A model generated the notes under the pieces. The model saw only the letters and a program-made list of their open reading frames with translations, was not told the DNA's origin and did no database searches. Both the position numbers and the translations under genes were made by a program. A stretch of 54,266 bases of DNA, from the IMG/VR virus record IMGVR_UViG_3300029953_000039, positions 1 through 54,266 of that record; one strand, given 5' to 3'. This document shows positions 1-7,347 of this stretch, piece by piece; the stretch's first letter is position 1; each line of letters begins with the position of its first letter. The DNA is from a virus.

Positions 1-215
1 TTTCTCCCGATCAAATCGGATGGCTTTCTCCCGATCAAATCGGATGGCTTTCTCCCGATCAAATCGGATGGCTTTCTCGCGCTCAAATCGGAGGGCTTTC
101 TCCCGATCAAATCGGAGGGCTTTCTCCCGATCAAATCGGATGGCTTTCTCGCGCTCAAATCGGATGGCTTTCTCCCGATCAAATCGGATGGCTTTCTCCC
201 GATCAAATCGGATGG
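1..215 (+). repeat. 24-bp tandem repeat array, left part
   Basis: Nine in-phase 24-bp units. Only two places vary: CCCGAT or CGCGCT (PD or RA), and TGG or GGG (W or G). The order here is PD-W, PD-W, PD-W, RA-G, PD-G, PD-W, RA-W, PD-W, PD-W. All other bases are identical, including third codon positions. It is the same array as at 53616-54266. Confidence 0.97.
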
Positions 216-548
216 CTTTCTCGCGAATATCCTTCCATCGCCAAGCTCCTCAAAAAATACGAGTGGAAAAAGCCCTACACAAATTTACTTGCGGCAATTA
301 ATTCTCCTGGCTGTGCTCTCAAAATGAAAACATGGCATACCTGTGAAACGACGCATTGCATTGCGGGCTGGACGGTGACGAAGGCTCCGATGGGCAAGGA
401 ACTTGAAGCAGAAATCGGAACGGGTCCAGCCGCGCGACTGATTTTGATGGCGAGCAGGCCGGGAGCGCCTTTGCCTAGATTCGATTCAAATGCCCCGGAA
501 GACGCGATCATGGCCTTTGTCGAGGCTAGGGCTGCGGAGGAAATTTAA
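1..548 (+). CDS. Octapeptide-repeat protein, C-terminal part (5' end lies at 53568)
   Basis: The frame is open from the first base. It reads nine octapeptides of the form L-S-(PD or RA)-Q-I-G-(W or G) and then a unique domain of about 110 residues ending at the TAA at 546-548. The unique part begins LSREYPSIAKLL and holds the motif WHTCETTHCIAGW (codons 333-371), with a paired-Cys/His look. From memory, a WHTCETTHCxAGW domain ends many phage proteins that carry pentapeptide-type repeats; its function is unknown to me. The same frame continues from the right edge of the window if the two ends are joined with a 2-nt overlap, so this is one gene split by the assembly. An ATG at 324 could start a short separate protein, but unbroken repeats in the same frame argue against it. 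Confidence 0.8.
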   Translation, partial: SPDQIGWLSPDQIGWLSPDQIGWLSRAQIGGLSPDQIGGLSPDQIGWLSRAQIGWLSPDQIGWLSPDQIGWLSREYPSIAKLLKKYEWKKPYTNLLAAINSPGCALKMKTWHTCETTHCIAGWTVTKAPMGKELEAEIGTGPAARLILMASRPGAPLPRFDSNAPEDAIMAFVEARAAEEI

Positions 549-560
549 ACAAGAAAATCT

Positions 561-1064
561 ATGCCTAAAACCTACAGAATAGCACCTCAAGAAGTCGTTG
601 ACCTACTGGAATCCACTCGTCAGAAATATCACGACGAACGGCTTAAGCGGATAAAGATCGGTACGATTTTCGCTCACGCTCCGGTCGATGAAAAGACCGG
701 ACAAATCAAAGGAACTGCGATTAAGGGGCACGCAGGCGCTCCTGCTGCCGCTTGCGTAAAGGTCGTTCCGCTGAAAGATCGACTGACTAAAGGTTACGAC
801 GTGGAACTTTTGATTGATGGCGATTCATGGCCCAAGAAGACCGAGTCTCAAAAGATTGCGCTTCTTGACCACGAACTAACCCACATTCGGCCAACGGGAA
901 ATACTGACGATCTGATGCGTCCGAAGATCAAAATGCGGGACGAGGATTTTATCGTATGGGGCTTTATTGAGGTGGCCCAAAGACACGGTATGGCGGCGGT
1001 CGAATGTCAATCGGTCAAACACTTGATCGATGAACACGGGCAGATTCTATTGCCACTCAAGTAA
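561..1064 (+). CDS. Putative phage zinc metallopeptidase
   Basis: A 167-residue protein with a zinc-protease helix motif HELTH at residues 104-108, preceded by hydrophobic residues (IALLD) as in the usual zinc-binding helix. The layout (short N-terminal helix, a strand with LLIDGDSW, then DHELTH) fits the putative phage metallopeptidase family (PhageMetallopep), whose role is not well established. The two His and the Glu needed for zinc binding and catalysis are present; the third zinc ligand cannot be fixed by eye. It starts 12 nt after the octapeptide-repeat gene and is followed by a hairpin. Start ATG at 561. Confidence 0.75.
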   Translation: MPKTYRIAPQEVVDLLESTRQKYHDERLKRIKIGTIFAHAPVDEKTGQIKGTAIKGHAGAPAAACVKVVPLKDRLTKGYDVELLIDGDSWPKKTESQKIALLDHELTHIRPTGNTDDLMRPKIKMRDEDFIVWGFIEVAQRHGMAAVECQSVKHLIDEHGQILLPLK

Positions 1065-1072
1065 TAACAAAA

Positions 1073-1106
1073 AGCCGGGAGCGCCCACCTCTAAGCACTC
1101 CCGGCT
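1073..1106 (+). other. Hairpin after metallopeptidase gene
   Basis: A 9-bp perfect stem (AGCCGGGAG with CTCCCGGCT) around a 16-nt loop, starting 9 nt after the stop codon. There is no T-run behind it, so it is not a typical intrinsic terminator. It may be an mRNA stabiliser or a factor-dependent stop. Confidence 0.5.
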
Positions 1107-1123
1107 AGGAAACATCAACCACA

Positions 1124-1330
1124 ATGAACAATACGAATAATAACGAGCAGGTCAAGCCTTCCAAATTCACCGGCATCCCGCGATTCCGTAGCAGCGTGCG
1201 TCCGACGGGCGAGGACATTCCCCTGGTCAGCATGAAATCGTGCGCCGAAGCGGCTGCTATGGAGCTTCGAGGGAAGGCATTCGTGAAAACCTTAGTCCGC
1301 GATCTGGCGGCATCGAAAGCGAGTTATTGA
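1124..1330 (+). CDS. Hypothetical protein, 68 aa
   Basis: Polar, Asn-rich start (MNNTNNNEQ) followed by a basic stretch and a helical C-terminus (CAEAAAMELRGKAFVK). No recognised domain. It starts just after the hairpin at 1073-1106 and is followed 2 nt later by the ATG at 1333. Not recognised. Confidence 0.6.
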   Translation: MNNTNNNEQVKPSKFTGIPRFRSSVRPTGEDIPLVSMKSCAEAAAMELRGKAFVKTLVRDLAASKASY

Positions 1331-1332
1331 CC

Positions 1333-1536
1333 ATGTACGAGCACATAACCATCTTCCGCAATGAAGAAGCCGTCGAGGTTAGCGTCGAGATTTTGAAGAC
1401 GTACAACGGCTCAGAATCAATCGACGATCCCTCAGAGTACCGCGCTGACGAGTACGGAACAACGCACGACGGCAAAGACATTCTCCTAACCGAATCCGAG
1501 CAACTGGAAGCTCTTCAAACCGCTTTTGCGATATGA
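1333..1536 (+). CDS. Hypothetical acidic protein, 67 aa
   Basis: Reads MYEHITIFRNEEAVEVSVEI and is strongly acidic. The ATG at 1333 is chosen over an upstream in-frame ATG at 1240 because the latter would overlap the previous gene by 91 nt and add a segment of unlike composition. Its TGA overlaps the ATG of the next gene (1533). Not recognised. Confidence 0.6.
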   Translation: MYEHITIFRNEEAVEVSVEILKTYNGSESIDDPSEYRADEYGTTHDGKDILLTESEQLEALQTAFAI

Positions 1537-1640
1537 CCCGCTCTGAACTCAACATACTAATCCTCCTGCTCGCCTTGCTTATCCTGGCCATGTGCGGTCT
1601 GGATCAAATCTACAACCACGCCTTCTCAACCACACCCTAA
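1533..1640 (+). CDS. Small single-pass membrane protein, 35 aa
   Basis: ATGA overlap with the previous stop. The peptide begins MTRSELNILILLLALLILAM: one strongly hydrophobic helix (residues 8-21) followed by a short polar tail. It is probably inserted in the inner membrane. Function unknown. Confidence 0.55.
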   Translation: MTRSELNILILLLALLILAMCGLDQIYNHAFSTTP

Positions 1641-1646
1641 AAAAAT

Positions 1647-2021
1647 ATGAAACTCATACACATCACCTCATCAAAAGACATCACGGAAGCCCTCTGGTAT
1701 TTCATCCCCGGCGCGGACATCAACACATCGCACGATCAATACAACGTACCACTCTCAATCGAAATTAACGCCAATGGGAAGAAGCTGCGCATTGGTTGCG
1801 ACAATTGCGGTCGTTTGCAAGTCACTTTTACCGCGCCGCCTGAAAAGGTCAAAAAATGGGAGCTTACCGGAACACTCTTCGGTAGCCCTTTCAAGCTACA
1901 ATTCGACAGCAAATTTTCTGCGGAAGAGAGGTTGAAGGACATCCATGGTGGCCGATGGGTCGATAGCGAAGATGATGTGAAGCTCGAAATCTTGGAGATC
2001 GAAGTCGAGGTGACGCCGTGA
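1647..2021 (+). CDS. Hypothetical protein, 124 aa
   Basis: A soluble, beta-rich looking protein (MKLIHITSSKDITEALWYF start) with CDNC at residues 51-54, a possible metal-binding pair. The C-terminus is acidic. Its TGA overlaps the GTG start of the next gene. No family recognised. Confidence 0.65.
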   Translation: MKLIHITSSKDITEALWYFIPGADINTSHDQYNVPLSIEINANGKKLRIGCDNCGRLQVTFTAPPEKVKKWELTGTLFGSPFKLQFDSKFSAEERLKDIHGGRWVDSEDDVKLEILEIEVEVTP

Positions 2022-2242
2022 AAGTCGAGCTTGTGCGAAGATTGGGGGAGGAGACTTATTGCACGTATAATCCGTCCTCTGGATGCTTTGTGCTGACCGA
2101 CGGAGATAGTCGAATGCACTGCGCCGAAAACGTTATTGTCCTTGGCCCGGCTATACTTGCCAATCTGGAATCTCACATCGCCCAGATTCGCGAGGTGGAG
2201 AAGGAAGCGGCGGAAAAACTTTTGAAAGAAAACAACCTATGA
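2018..2242 (+). CDS. Hypothetical protein, 74 aa
   Basis: GTG start at 2018 within a GTGA overlap. The first half looks beta-rich and the second half is a charged helix (IAQIREVEKEAAEKLLKENN) with coiled-coil character. The stop overlaps the ATG of the recombination gene at 2239, suggesting co-translation with it. Not recognised. Confidence 0.6.
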   Translation: MKVELVRRLGEETYCTYNPSSGCFVLTDGDSRMHCAENVIVLGPAILANLESHIAQIREVEKEAAEKLLKENNL

Positions 2243-3366
2243 ACAACGAAACCGAAAATAACACGGCCTCTCTAGAGGTCATGCCAGCCTCTGCATTAGA
2301 GGCAATCACGCGCGGGGAGATTGACGTACAGGTCGCAACAGCCCACCGCTACCCGCGCTCACTTGACCTTTACAAAAAGCGGGCGATTGCGATGGCCACC
2401 ATCGATACGGAAACTGCCGAAAGCTGCCTCTACTCGCGCCCGGTTGGCGGGGGAAAGTACGCGGAAGGAATGTCCGTCCGCATGGCCGAAATCGTCGGCT
2501 CGTGCTACGGCAATCTCCGCGTGGGAGCCATCATCCTTGAGCAGACCGAAACCTACGTGAAGGCGCGTGGCGTGGCCCATGACCTTGAAACGAACTTCGC
2601 CTCGTCCTCCGACATCATCGAATCAACGCTCAAGCAGGACGGCAAGACGCCGTTTGATCCTCGGATGCGCGTGACGGTGGCAAAAGCCGCTGTCGCCAAG
2701 GCTCGTCGCGATGCCACGTTCCAAGTTGTTCCCCGCGCCATTGCCCGCCCGGTCGAAAGAGCAGTGCGCGAATTGTTGTCGAACGAGTCTATCCAGACTT
2801 TTGAACAGCGTCGCAACGCCGTGGTAAAATGGATCACGACGGTTCTCAAGATCGACCCTAAGCGCGTCTGGGCGTCTCTGGGCATCCAAGGTGAGGGAGA
2901 CTTGCAGACCGAACACCTCGAAACGCTGGCGGGTCTTAAGACGGCCATCCGTGAGAACGATACGACCATTGACGAGGCTTTTCCGGCTCCAATCGCTGCT
3001 AAGCCGATTTTTACGAAGCCAGCCAAAGAAAAGACTTCCCCTGAAAAAGCCGCGAGCACCGGCCAGACCCCCGACGCGCCAGTACCGCAATCCGGCGGGA
3101 AAAACGATGAGACGGGGAGTGCTCAAACTTCCGAGGAGAACAAACCGGAGACGCCAGAGCAAAAGCTGCAATTCCTCATGAATTCAGAGACTCCCGCCAT
3201 CACCGCCGACGAGCTTGGCCGTTGCCTGAAAAGCTTTGGGAAGCGGATTCCGCGTGCGTTCAGCGGGCCGGGTGACCTGGCCGACGACGTACTCGCCGAC
3301 GCAATCGCGTCGTGGACTGAGTACAAAAATGTGATCCTTGGCGAGAGAGGAGACTCCGCGCCGTGA
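2239..3366 (+). CDS. Putative single-strand DNA annealing/recombination protein
   Basis: 375 residues. The core (about 45-215) contains AMATIDTETAESCLYSRPV, GGGKYAEGMSVRMAEI and RMRVTVAKAAVAKARRDATF, a pattern I recall from phage proteins encoded directly upstream of RecB/Cas4-like exonucleases. It is followed by a low-complexity Pro/Lys/Ser linker (about 245-300) and an acidic C-terminal domain. A flexible linker with an acidic tail resembles RecT/Erf-type annealing proteins. The ATGA overlap with the nuclease gene at 3363 supports an annealase-exonuclease pair acting on phage DNA ends. The enzymatic role is inference; it is not an obvious RecT, Erf or Rad52 by eye. Confidence 0.6.
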   Translation: MNNETENNTASLEVMPASALEAITRGEIDVQVATAHRYPRSLDLYKKRAIAMATIDTETAESCLYSRPVGGGKYAEGMSVRMAEIVGSCYGNLRVGAIILEQTETYVKARGVAHDLETNFASSSDIIESTLKQDGKTPFDPRMRVTVAKAAVAKARRDATFQVVPRAIARPVERAVRELLSNESIQTFEQRRNAVVKWITTVLKIDPKRVWASLGIQGEGDLQTEHLETLAGLKTAIRENDTTIDEAFPAPIAAKPIFTKPAKEKTSPEKAASTGQTPDAPVPQSGGKNDETGSAQTSEENKPETPEQKLQFLMNSETPAITADELGRCLKSFGKRIPRAFSGPGDLADDVLADAIASWTEYKNVILGERGDSAP

Positions 3367-4517
3367 TCAGAGCTTCCTCAATTCACCGTTACCGCAATTG
3401 CTCTGGGGCACCCGCCGCCGAAAGCGGCATCCCCCAGAGCAAGGAAAAGTCGTGGACTGGCGACGGCAGACTTATTCACGACGCACTAAAAGACGAATCG
3501 AAAATGCCGTTGTTGACTGACGAGCTTTTCGACGTGGCCGCGAGGCTGGCGGATACCGCCGCTTACATTGTTGACAAGATATTCCCACCGGATGCCGAGG
3601 GAATCGAGAGAGGCGAGGTGGTGCGAGAACGGGAGGAACCATTCTACGTTATCCACAACGGCGAGCGGATCATTTCAGGACATCCCGATTTTATCCAGTA
3701 CGGCATGATCTACGGCAAAAGGGTTGCCCTGATCCTCGATTTCAAGTCTGGATTTCTCGACGTGCCGTCCCCCGAAGTTAACGATCAAATCAGATCGTAT
3801 TCCGTGGCCGTCTGGCAAGAATCTGTCGCCTTGGCTGAACGCATGGACAATCCCGAACTTGCGATTGACGAGGTTTACGCCTCGATCATTCCGAGATACG
3901 GATTACCCACGCCGGTACTTTATGACGCCAAGTCACTGCCTCAAGCCCTCCTAGACCTCGCGGAGATTGACGAGGCTGTCCGCGATGCGAAAGCCGTGCG
4001 GACGCCTTCTGTCGATGCATGTCGTTTCTGCCTGGCCCGCGCCACGTCTCGTTGCCCTGAAACCTTATATCCACCCGAAAAACTCAAATCCATGCCATCC
4101 CTAATCGACCTATCGCCCGCAGAAAAAGGCCAGCTACTTTCCCTAACCAAGATCGTCGCTGGGAACATTAAAGCTCTCACTGAGCGGCTTTACGAGGAGC
4201 TTGAAATTGATCCCAACGCCGTCGAGGGCTGGGAACTCGCCAAGGGCAAAACAGCCAAGAATATCGAGGACGTGTCGGCCTGCTACCAGCAAGTGTCCGA
4301 AATTCTGGAAGCCGAGCAGTATCAGAAGTGCCTCAAGGTTCACAAGACGAGGCTCCTGCAATCGCTCAAGGCGTACCTGAAAGAGCGCGAAAATATAAAA
4401 GGCAAGACCGCTGAGAATCGGATTAACGCGCTGCTCGATCCCGTCATCGTGGCCAAGGAAGGCAAAAAACAACTCGTGCCGAAAGGCGCGGCTATTGAGG
4501 AGGAGGAGGAATCATGA
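3363..4517 (+). CDS. RecB/Cas4-like PD-(D/E)XK nuclease with Fe-S cysteines
   Basis: 384 residues (GTG start at 3363, overlapping the previous stop). Visible nuclease motifs in order: His39 (GRLIHDAL), Asp109 (HPDF), Asp126-x-Lys128 (ILDFK) and Gln142...Tyr146 (QIRSY), the RecB-family signature. Cys13 plus Cys220, Cys223 and Cys231 form the 1+3 cysteine pattern of the 4Fe-4S cluster in Cas4, AddB and related nucleases. The C-terminal 150 residues are helical and resemble the DUF2800 type. It probably resects phage DNA ends 5' to 3' so the protein encoded just upstream can anneal strands. All catalytic residues are present. Confidence 0.82.
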   Translation: MIRASSIHRYRNCSGAPAAESGIPQSKEKSWTGDGRLIHDALKDESKMPLLTDELFDVAARLADTAAYIVDKIFPPDAEGIERGEVVREREEPFYVIHNGERIISGHPDFIQYGMIYGKRVALILDFKSGFLDVPSPEVNDQIRSYSVAVWQESVALAERMDNPELAIDEVYASIIPRYGLPTPVLYDAKSLPQALLDLAEIDEAVRDAKAVRTPSVDACRFCLARATSRCPETLYPPEKLKSMPSLIDLSPAEKGQLLSLTKIVAGNIKALTERLYEELEIDPNAVEGWELAKGKTAKNIEDVSACYQQVSEILEAEQYQKCLKVHKTRLLQSLKAYLKERENIKGKTAENRINALLDPVIVAKEGKKQLVPKGAAIEEEEES

Positions 4518-4756
4518 GCAAAAATATTGAAGACGGCATATTGGACGCCGCGCAAGCCATCTGGGACAGGATTCTGGACGGGCCGGATGGGCCAAAGAGC
4601 GCGGATGACATTGAGAAAATCATCCGCAAGGAGCTTTGCGTGCCTGAGCCGCCCGTTGAAGCCGACGACCAGGAGGAACAACGAAGTCACGCCCAGCGCC
4701 AAGCCATCATCAACCGTTTTCGCGACCATCAAGGGCCGGGAGAAAGGAAGCCATGA
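4514..4756 (+). CDS. Hypothetical protein, 80 aa
   Basis: Starts ATG in an ATGA overlap with the nuclease. Acidic N-terminal helix (MSKNIEDGILDAAQAIWDRI), then a Pro-rich middle and a basic helical end. No domain recognised. Its stop overlaps the ATG at 4753. Confidence 0.6.
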   Translation: MSKNIEDGILDAAQAIWDRILDGPDGPKSADDIEKIIRKELCVPEPPVEADDQEEQRSHAQRQAIINRFRDHQGPGERKP

Positions 4757-4899
4757 GAACGCTTGCTCTCGTTTACGGAATAATAGCACTGTCTTTTGGC
4801 TGCGATGCCGTCGCAGGCAACGGCCCGTTGTGGTTCACCGTCATAATGGCACTTACGGGAGGCGTCCTGGTTGCTTTTTCACAAGAAAGGAAGCCATGA
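4753..4899 (+). CDS. Small membrane protein, 48 aa
   Basis: Both ends overlap neighbours through ATGA. Two hydrophobic segments (residues about 4-16 and 26-42) separated by a short polar loop, with a basic C-terminus (QERKP). It could be a small inner-membrane protein. Function unknown. Confidence 0.5.
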   Translation: MRTLALVYGIIALSFGCDAVAGNGPLWFTVIMALTGGVLVAFSQERKP

Positions 4900-5084
4900 T
4901 CCTCGCCATTGCCAAGCCCGCGCCCAAAGTTACCCGATCGGAACTGCTCTCCGCTCTTTTTGAAGCCTACGTCGAGAACCAGAATATGCAGTGCTTTACT
5001 ACCAAGGGGAAGCTTCACGAGTGCATCGATAGGCAGACTATCACGCTTCGCGATGCGCTGCGCAAGGAAGGGGTGATCGCGTGA
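4896..5084 (+). CDS. Hypothetical protein, 62 aa
   Basis: Mostly helical (RSELLSALFEAYVENQNM) with a C-terminal ITLRDALRKEGVI, the kind of end seen in small DNA-binding or phage accessory proteins. Its start and stop overlap both neighbours. Not recognised. Confidence 0.6.
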   Translation: MILAIAKPAPKVTRSELLSALFEAYVENQNMQCFTTKGKLHECIDRQTITLRDALRKEGVIA

Positions 5085-5536
5085 GCCAGAACCTGCGCAT
5101 GAGCCGGGAGGAGTTTGAAAAACTCAAGGCTCGCATGTCGAATATCTCCGTGAAAGAAATCGCTGCGACTAAGGGCCAAACCTTTTTGAAGCCCAGGATG
5201 AACAAAACTGAGGCGTCGTTTTTTGAGATTCTGAGACGGCGATACGACCCTCGCGACATATTCCCTTTTGGGCTGACGTTGGAGCTAGCTTATAGGTGCA
5301 AATACACGCCCGATTTTTCCGTAATACAATTGGGTGCGGGGGGATACTGCATTGTGACTTGTTACGAGGTCAAGGGCGCTCACGTATTTGAGGATTCTTG
5401 GATCAAGCTGAAAGTTGCCGCCCGTACTTTTTCCAACTTCAAATTCGTTTTGGCTCAGTATAAAAAAGGCGAGTGGACAGAAACCGTCATCTCGCCAAAT
5501 TCAACTCAACCAAAAATGAGGCTGCATCGAGAATGA
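5081..5536 (+). CDS. DUF1064-like PD-(D/E)XK endonuclease
   Basis: 151 residues, GTG start at 5081 in a GTGA overlap. The nuclease core is clear: Glu44 (NKTEASFFEIL), Asp78 (KYTPDFSV) and Glu96-x-Lys98 (CYEVKG), then a helix with DSWIKLKVAARTF and a strand FKFVLAQ. This order matches the phage DUF1064 family, related to T7 endonuclease I and resolvase-type nucleases. It probably cleaves branched or specific DNA during replication or packaging. The catalytic set is complete. Confidence 0.75.
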   Translation: MSQNLRMSREEFEKLKARMSNISVKEIAATKGQTFLKPRMNKTEASFFEILRRRYDPRDIFPFGLTLELAYRCKYTPDFSVIQLGAGGYCIVTCYEVKGAHVFEDSWIKLKVAARTFSNFKFVLAQYKKGEWTETVISPNSTQPKMRLHRE

Positions 5537-5787
5537 AAACTATCTTAGTAAGAGACTTGTTTCCACATGCTGTGGAAAATCATCGCATTTGCGCTGACGA
5601 TAATTCCTTTCGTGAGATGATGGAAGGAGCCACGCCTTTTTTCCAGTTTGACCGGACCTTAAAGCCGAGTCCTGTCAAAAAATTCAAAGGCAAAACTGCG
5701 CACGAATTGTACGATCTTTTCTTCCGAAATCGCGATGGCGCGATAAATAATATAGAGAGGATCGCAGAATTTCTCACGAAGCCATGA
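5533..5787 (+). CDS. Hypothetical protein, 84 aa
   Basis: ATG at 5533 overlaps the nuclease stop. Contains a basic segment (KPSPVKKFKGKTAHELYDLF) and a helical end. No known family seen. Its TGA overlaps the next ATG. Confidence 0.6.
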   Translation: MKTILVRDLFPHAVENHRICADDNSFREMMEGATPFFQFDRTLKPSPVKKFKGKTAHELYDLFFRNRDGAINNIERIAEFLTKP

Positions 5788-5948
5788 AATCGGTAAAATA
5801 CATGAACCGCCTGCTCGACATCCGAGCGGGCATAATCTCAAAACTGAGGAAACAAAACATGACCCAGGAAAAGAAAATTGCTGAATTGGAGAGGGCAAAT
5901 CGCGTGCTCAAACTAGCCGTCTACGGCGACGAAAGCGAGGCCGCTTGA
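5784..5948 (+). CDS. Small coiled-coil protein, 54 aa
   Basis: Basic N-terminal half (MKSVKYMNRLLDIRAGIISK) and a heptad-like second half (EKKIAELERANRVLKLAVYG), as in small dimerising phage proteins. It overlaps the genes on both sides by 4 nt. Confidence 0.5.
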   Translation: MKSVKYMNRLLDIRAGIISKLRKQNMTQEKKIAELERANRVLKLAVYGDESEAA

Positions 5949-6169
5949 GCGCGAAATTTGAGCTTTACGTTGTTGATGACTCGGCGATGCTTGGCGCAGA
6001 AGCCTTTCTTTCGTGGCACGAAAGAAAGATCGCTACCGGGTATCTTGTTAATGTCTGGGTTCCAGAAAACCCATTTCCCTTCGGCACTGCGGAGTTTTCG
6101 GCTTGGCGCGAGGGCTGGAATCGTGCGCACATTGCTGGAAACGGTAAGTCTCACTCGATAAACGCATGA
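5945..6169 (+). CDS. Hypothetical protein, 74 aa
   Basis: TTG start at 5945 overlapping the previous TGA (TTGA). Aromatic-rich (AFLSWHERKIATGYLVNVWV; FSAWREGWNRAHIAG). No recognised domain. The start choice rests on the overlap pattern typical of this region. Confidence 0.55.
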   Translation: MSAKFELYVVDDSAMLGAEAFLSWHERKIATGYLVNVWVPENPFPFGTAEFSAWREGWNRAHIAGNGKSHSINA

Positions 6170-6381
6170 CCCACAACCCGCTATGCCTCTACTCGCATTC
6201 GGCGGCGCACATTGACGCCAAGGACAGCCAGTACCGCTTTTACCGATCCAATTCCGAGATTGTCCGGGAGCTTCGCCTGCTTAGCTGCCTAATCCATCAC
6301 CGAGCCAAAGCCTGCCTCATCGCGGCCAACATGCTCCGAGCTACCAAGGATGAACTCTACGCAAGGCATGAGGGGCAATGA
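6166..6381 (+). CDS. Hypothetical protein, 71 aa
   Basis: Starts in an ATGA overlap. Contains several His and Cys and a central helical stretch (SEIVRELRLLSCLIHHRAKA). It ends in a GGGGC-rich stretch that also supplies the Shine-Dalgarno of the methyltransferase genes. Not recognised. Confidence 0.55.
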   Translation: MTHNPLCLYSHSAAHIDAKDSQYRFYRSNSEIVRELRLLSCLIHHRAKACLIAANMLRATKDELYARHEGQ

Positions 6382-7340
6382 ATGAGCTACATCTTTTTGC
6401 AGGAGGGGGGGGCGGTATCCTCGGTGGCATCCTTCTCGGACATACCTGCGTCTGTGCTGTCGAGGTTGAACCTTACCGCCAGCAAATCTTGCTCTCCCGA
6501 CAAAGGGACGGAATCTTGCCAAAGTTCCCCATCTGGGACGACGTCAAAACATTTGACGGTAGACCTTGGCGGGGACTCGTTGATGTCGTCTGCGGAGGAT
6601 TCCCTTGCCAAGACATCAGCAGTGCCGGCCGAGGCGCGGGGCTTGAAGGCGAGCGATCTGGATTGTGGTCCGAATACGCAAGGATCGTTGGCGAAGTACG
6701 ACCCAAATACGTCTTCGTGGAAAACTCGCCAATCCTCACTTCTCGGGGGCTTGGAATCGTACTCGGAAACTTGGCCGCGCTGGGGTATGATTTGGTCTGG
6801 GGAGTTCTTTCCGCTGCCGATGCCATTTGGCTTAGAGGAACACCGTGCTTGGATCACGAGCGTGCTCGAATCTGGATCAAGGGCACAAAGACTTCCGACG
6901 TTGACGGCGTTCGACGCGATGGCGCCTATGCTTATCGGGAAAGAATACGATGGCAGTTCCCGTCATGCGATGAAGCTGATGCAGGGAATTCAAAGGCTTC
7001 AGACGCCAACGGTACAAGACGCTCACGGTCGAGACCGGCACAATCAAAAAGATGGAGGAATAATTCTATCGCTTCTGGGGGAATGCAGACGGATGCCAAC
7101 GCCACAGACATCCGACAATCGAGACCGTGGCAACATGGTGACGACTCCGTGCATCGCGAAACGAGCAAAGGCGGGAAAGCAAATGATGCTGTCGCAAGTG
7201 GCCAAGGATCGCCCTGGGAATTTGAACCCAGACTGGACAGAGTGGTTCATGGGATGGCCGATCAAGTGGACCGCACTGAGTCCATTGGAGACGGACAGGT
7301 TCCAGCAGTGGTTGCTCTCGCATGGACCATCCTCTCGTGA
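6378..7340 (+). CDS. DNA (cytosine-5) methyltransferase
   Basis: 320 residues with the C5-methyltransferase order. Motif I is LHLFAGGGGG (residues 4-13). Motif IV is GGFPCQDIS, with Cys77 the catalytic nucleophile. Motif VI is FVENSP (Glu115). A motif VIII-like HERARIW follows. After a variable target-recognition region comes the C-terminal GDGQVPAVVALAW (motif X-like). It transfers a methyl group from SAM to cytosine C5 and probably protects phage DNA from host restriction. Start ATG at 6378 in an ATGA overlap. The whole gene is overlapped in the +1 frame by a second long open frame (6382-7347). Confidence 0.88.
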   Translation: MNELHLFAGGGGGILGGILLGHTCVCAVEVEPYRQQILLSRQRDGILPKFPIWDDVKTFDGRPWRGLVDVVCGGFPCQDISSAGRGAGLEGERSGLWSEYARIVGEVRPKYVFVENSPILTSRGLGIVLGNLAALGYDLVWGVLSAADAIWLRGTPCLDHERARIWIKGTKTSDVDGVRRDGAYAYRERIRWQFPSCDEADAGNSKASDANGTRRSRSRPAQSKRWRNNSIASGGMQTDANATDIRQSRPWQHGDDSVHRETSKGGKANDAVASGQGSPWEFEPRLDRVVHGMADQVDRTESIGDGQVPAVVALAWTILS

Positions 7341-7347
7341 AACCTGA
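6382..7347 (+). CDS. Overlapping +1-frame ORF of the C5 methyltransferase gene (321 aa)
   Basis: It starts 4 nt after the methyltransferase ATG, using the same GAGG-type ribosome site, and stays open for 321 codons across the whole gene. Signatures include TSSWKTRQSSLLGGLESYSE, SETWPRWGM, a TPTVQDAHGRDRHN block, TPQTSDNRDRGN, GNLNPDWTEWFMGWPIKWT and PLETDRFQQW. From memory, many phage 'hypothetical proteins' carry these same signatures, so this frame either encodes a real protein or recurs because the methyltransferase frame constrains it. Function unknown. Which frame, or both, is expressed cannot be settled by eye. Confidence 0.45.
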   Translation: MSYIFLQEGGAVSSVASFSDIPASVLSRLNLTASKSCSPDKGTESCQSSPSGTTSKHLTVDLGGDSLMSSAEDSLAKTSAVPAEARGLKASDLDCGPNTQGSLAKYDPNTSSWKTRQSSLLGGLESYSETWPRWGMIWSGEFFPLPMPFGLEEHRAWITSVLESGSRAQRLPTLTAFDAMAPMLIGKEYDGSSRHAMKLMQGIQRLQTPTVQDAHGRDRHNQKDGGIILSLLGECRRMPTPQTSDNRDRGNMVTTPCIAKRAKAGKQMMLSQVAKDRPGNLNPDWTEWFMGWPIKWTALSPLETDRFQQWLLSHGPSSRET

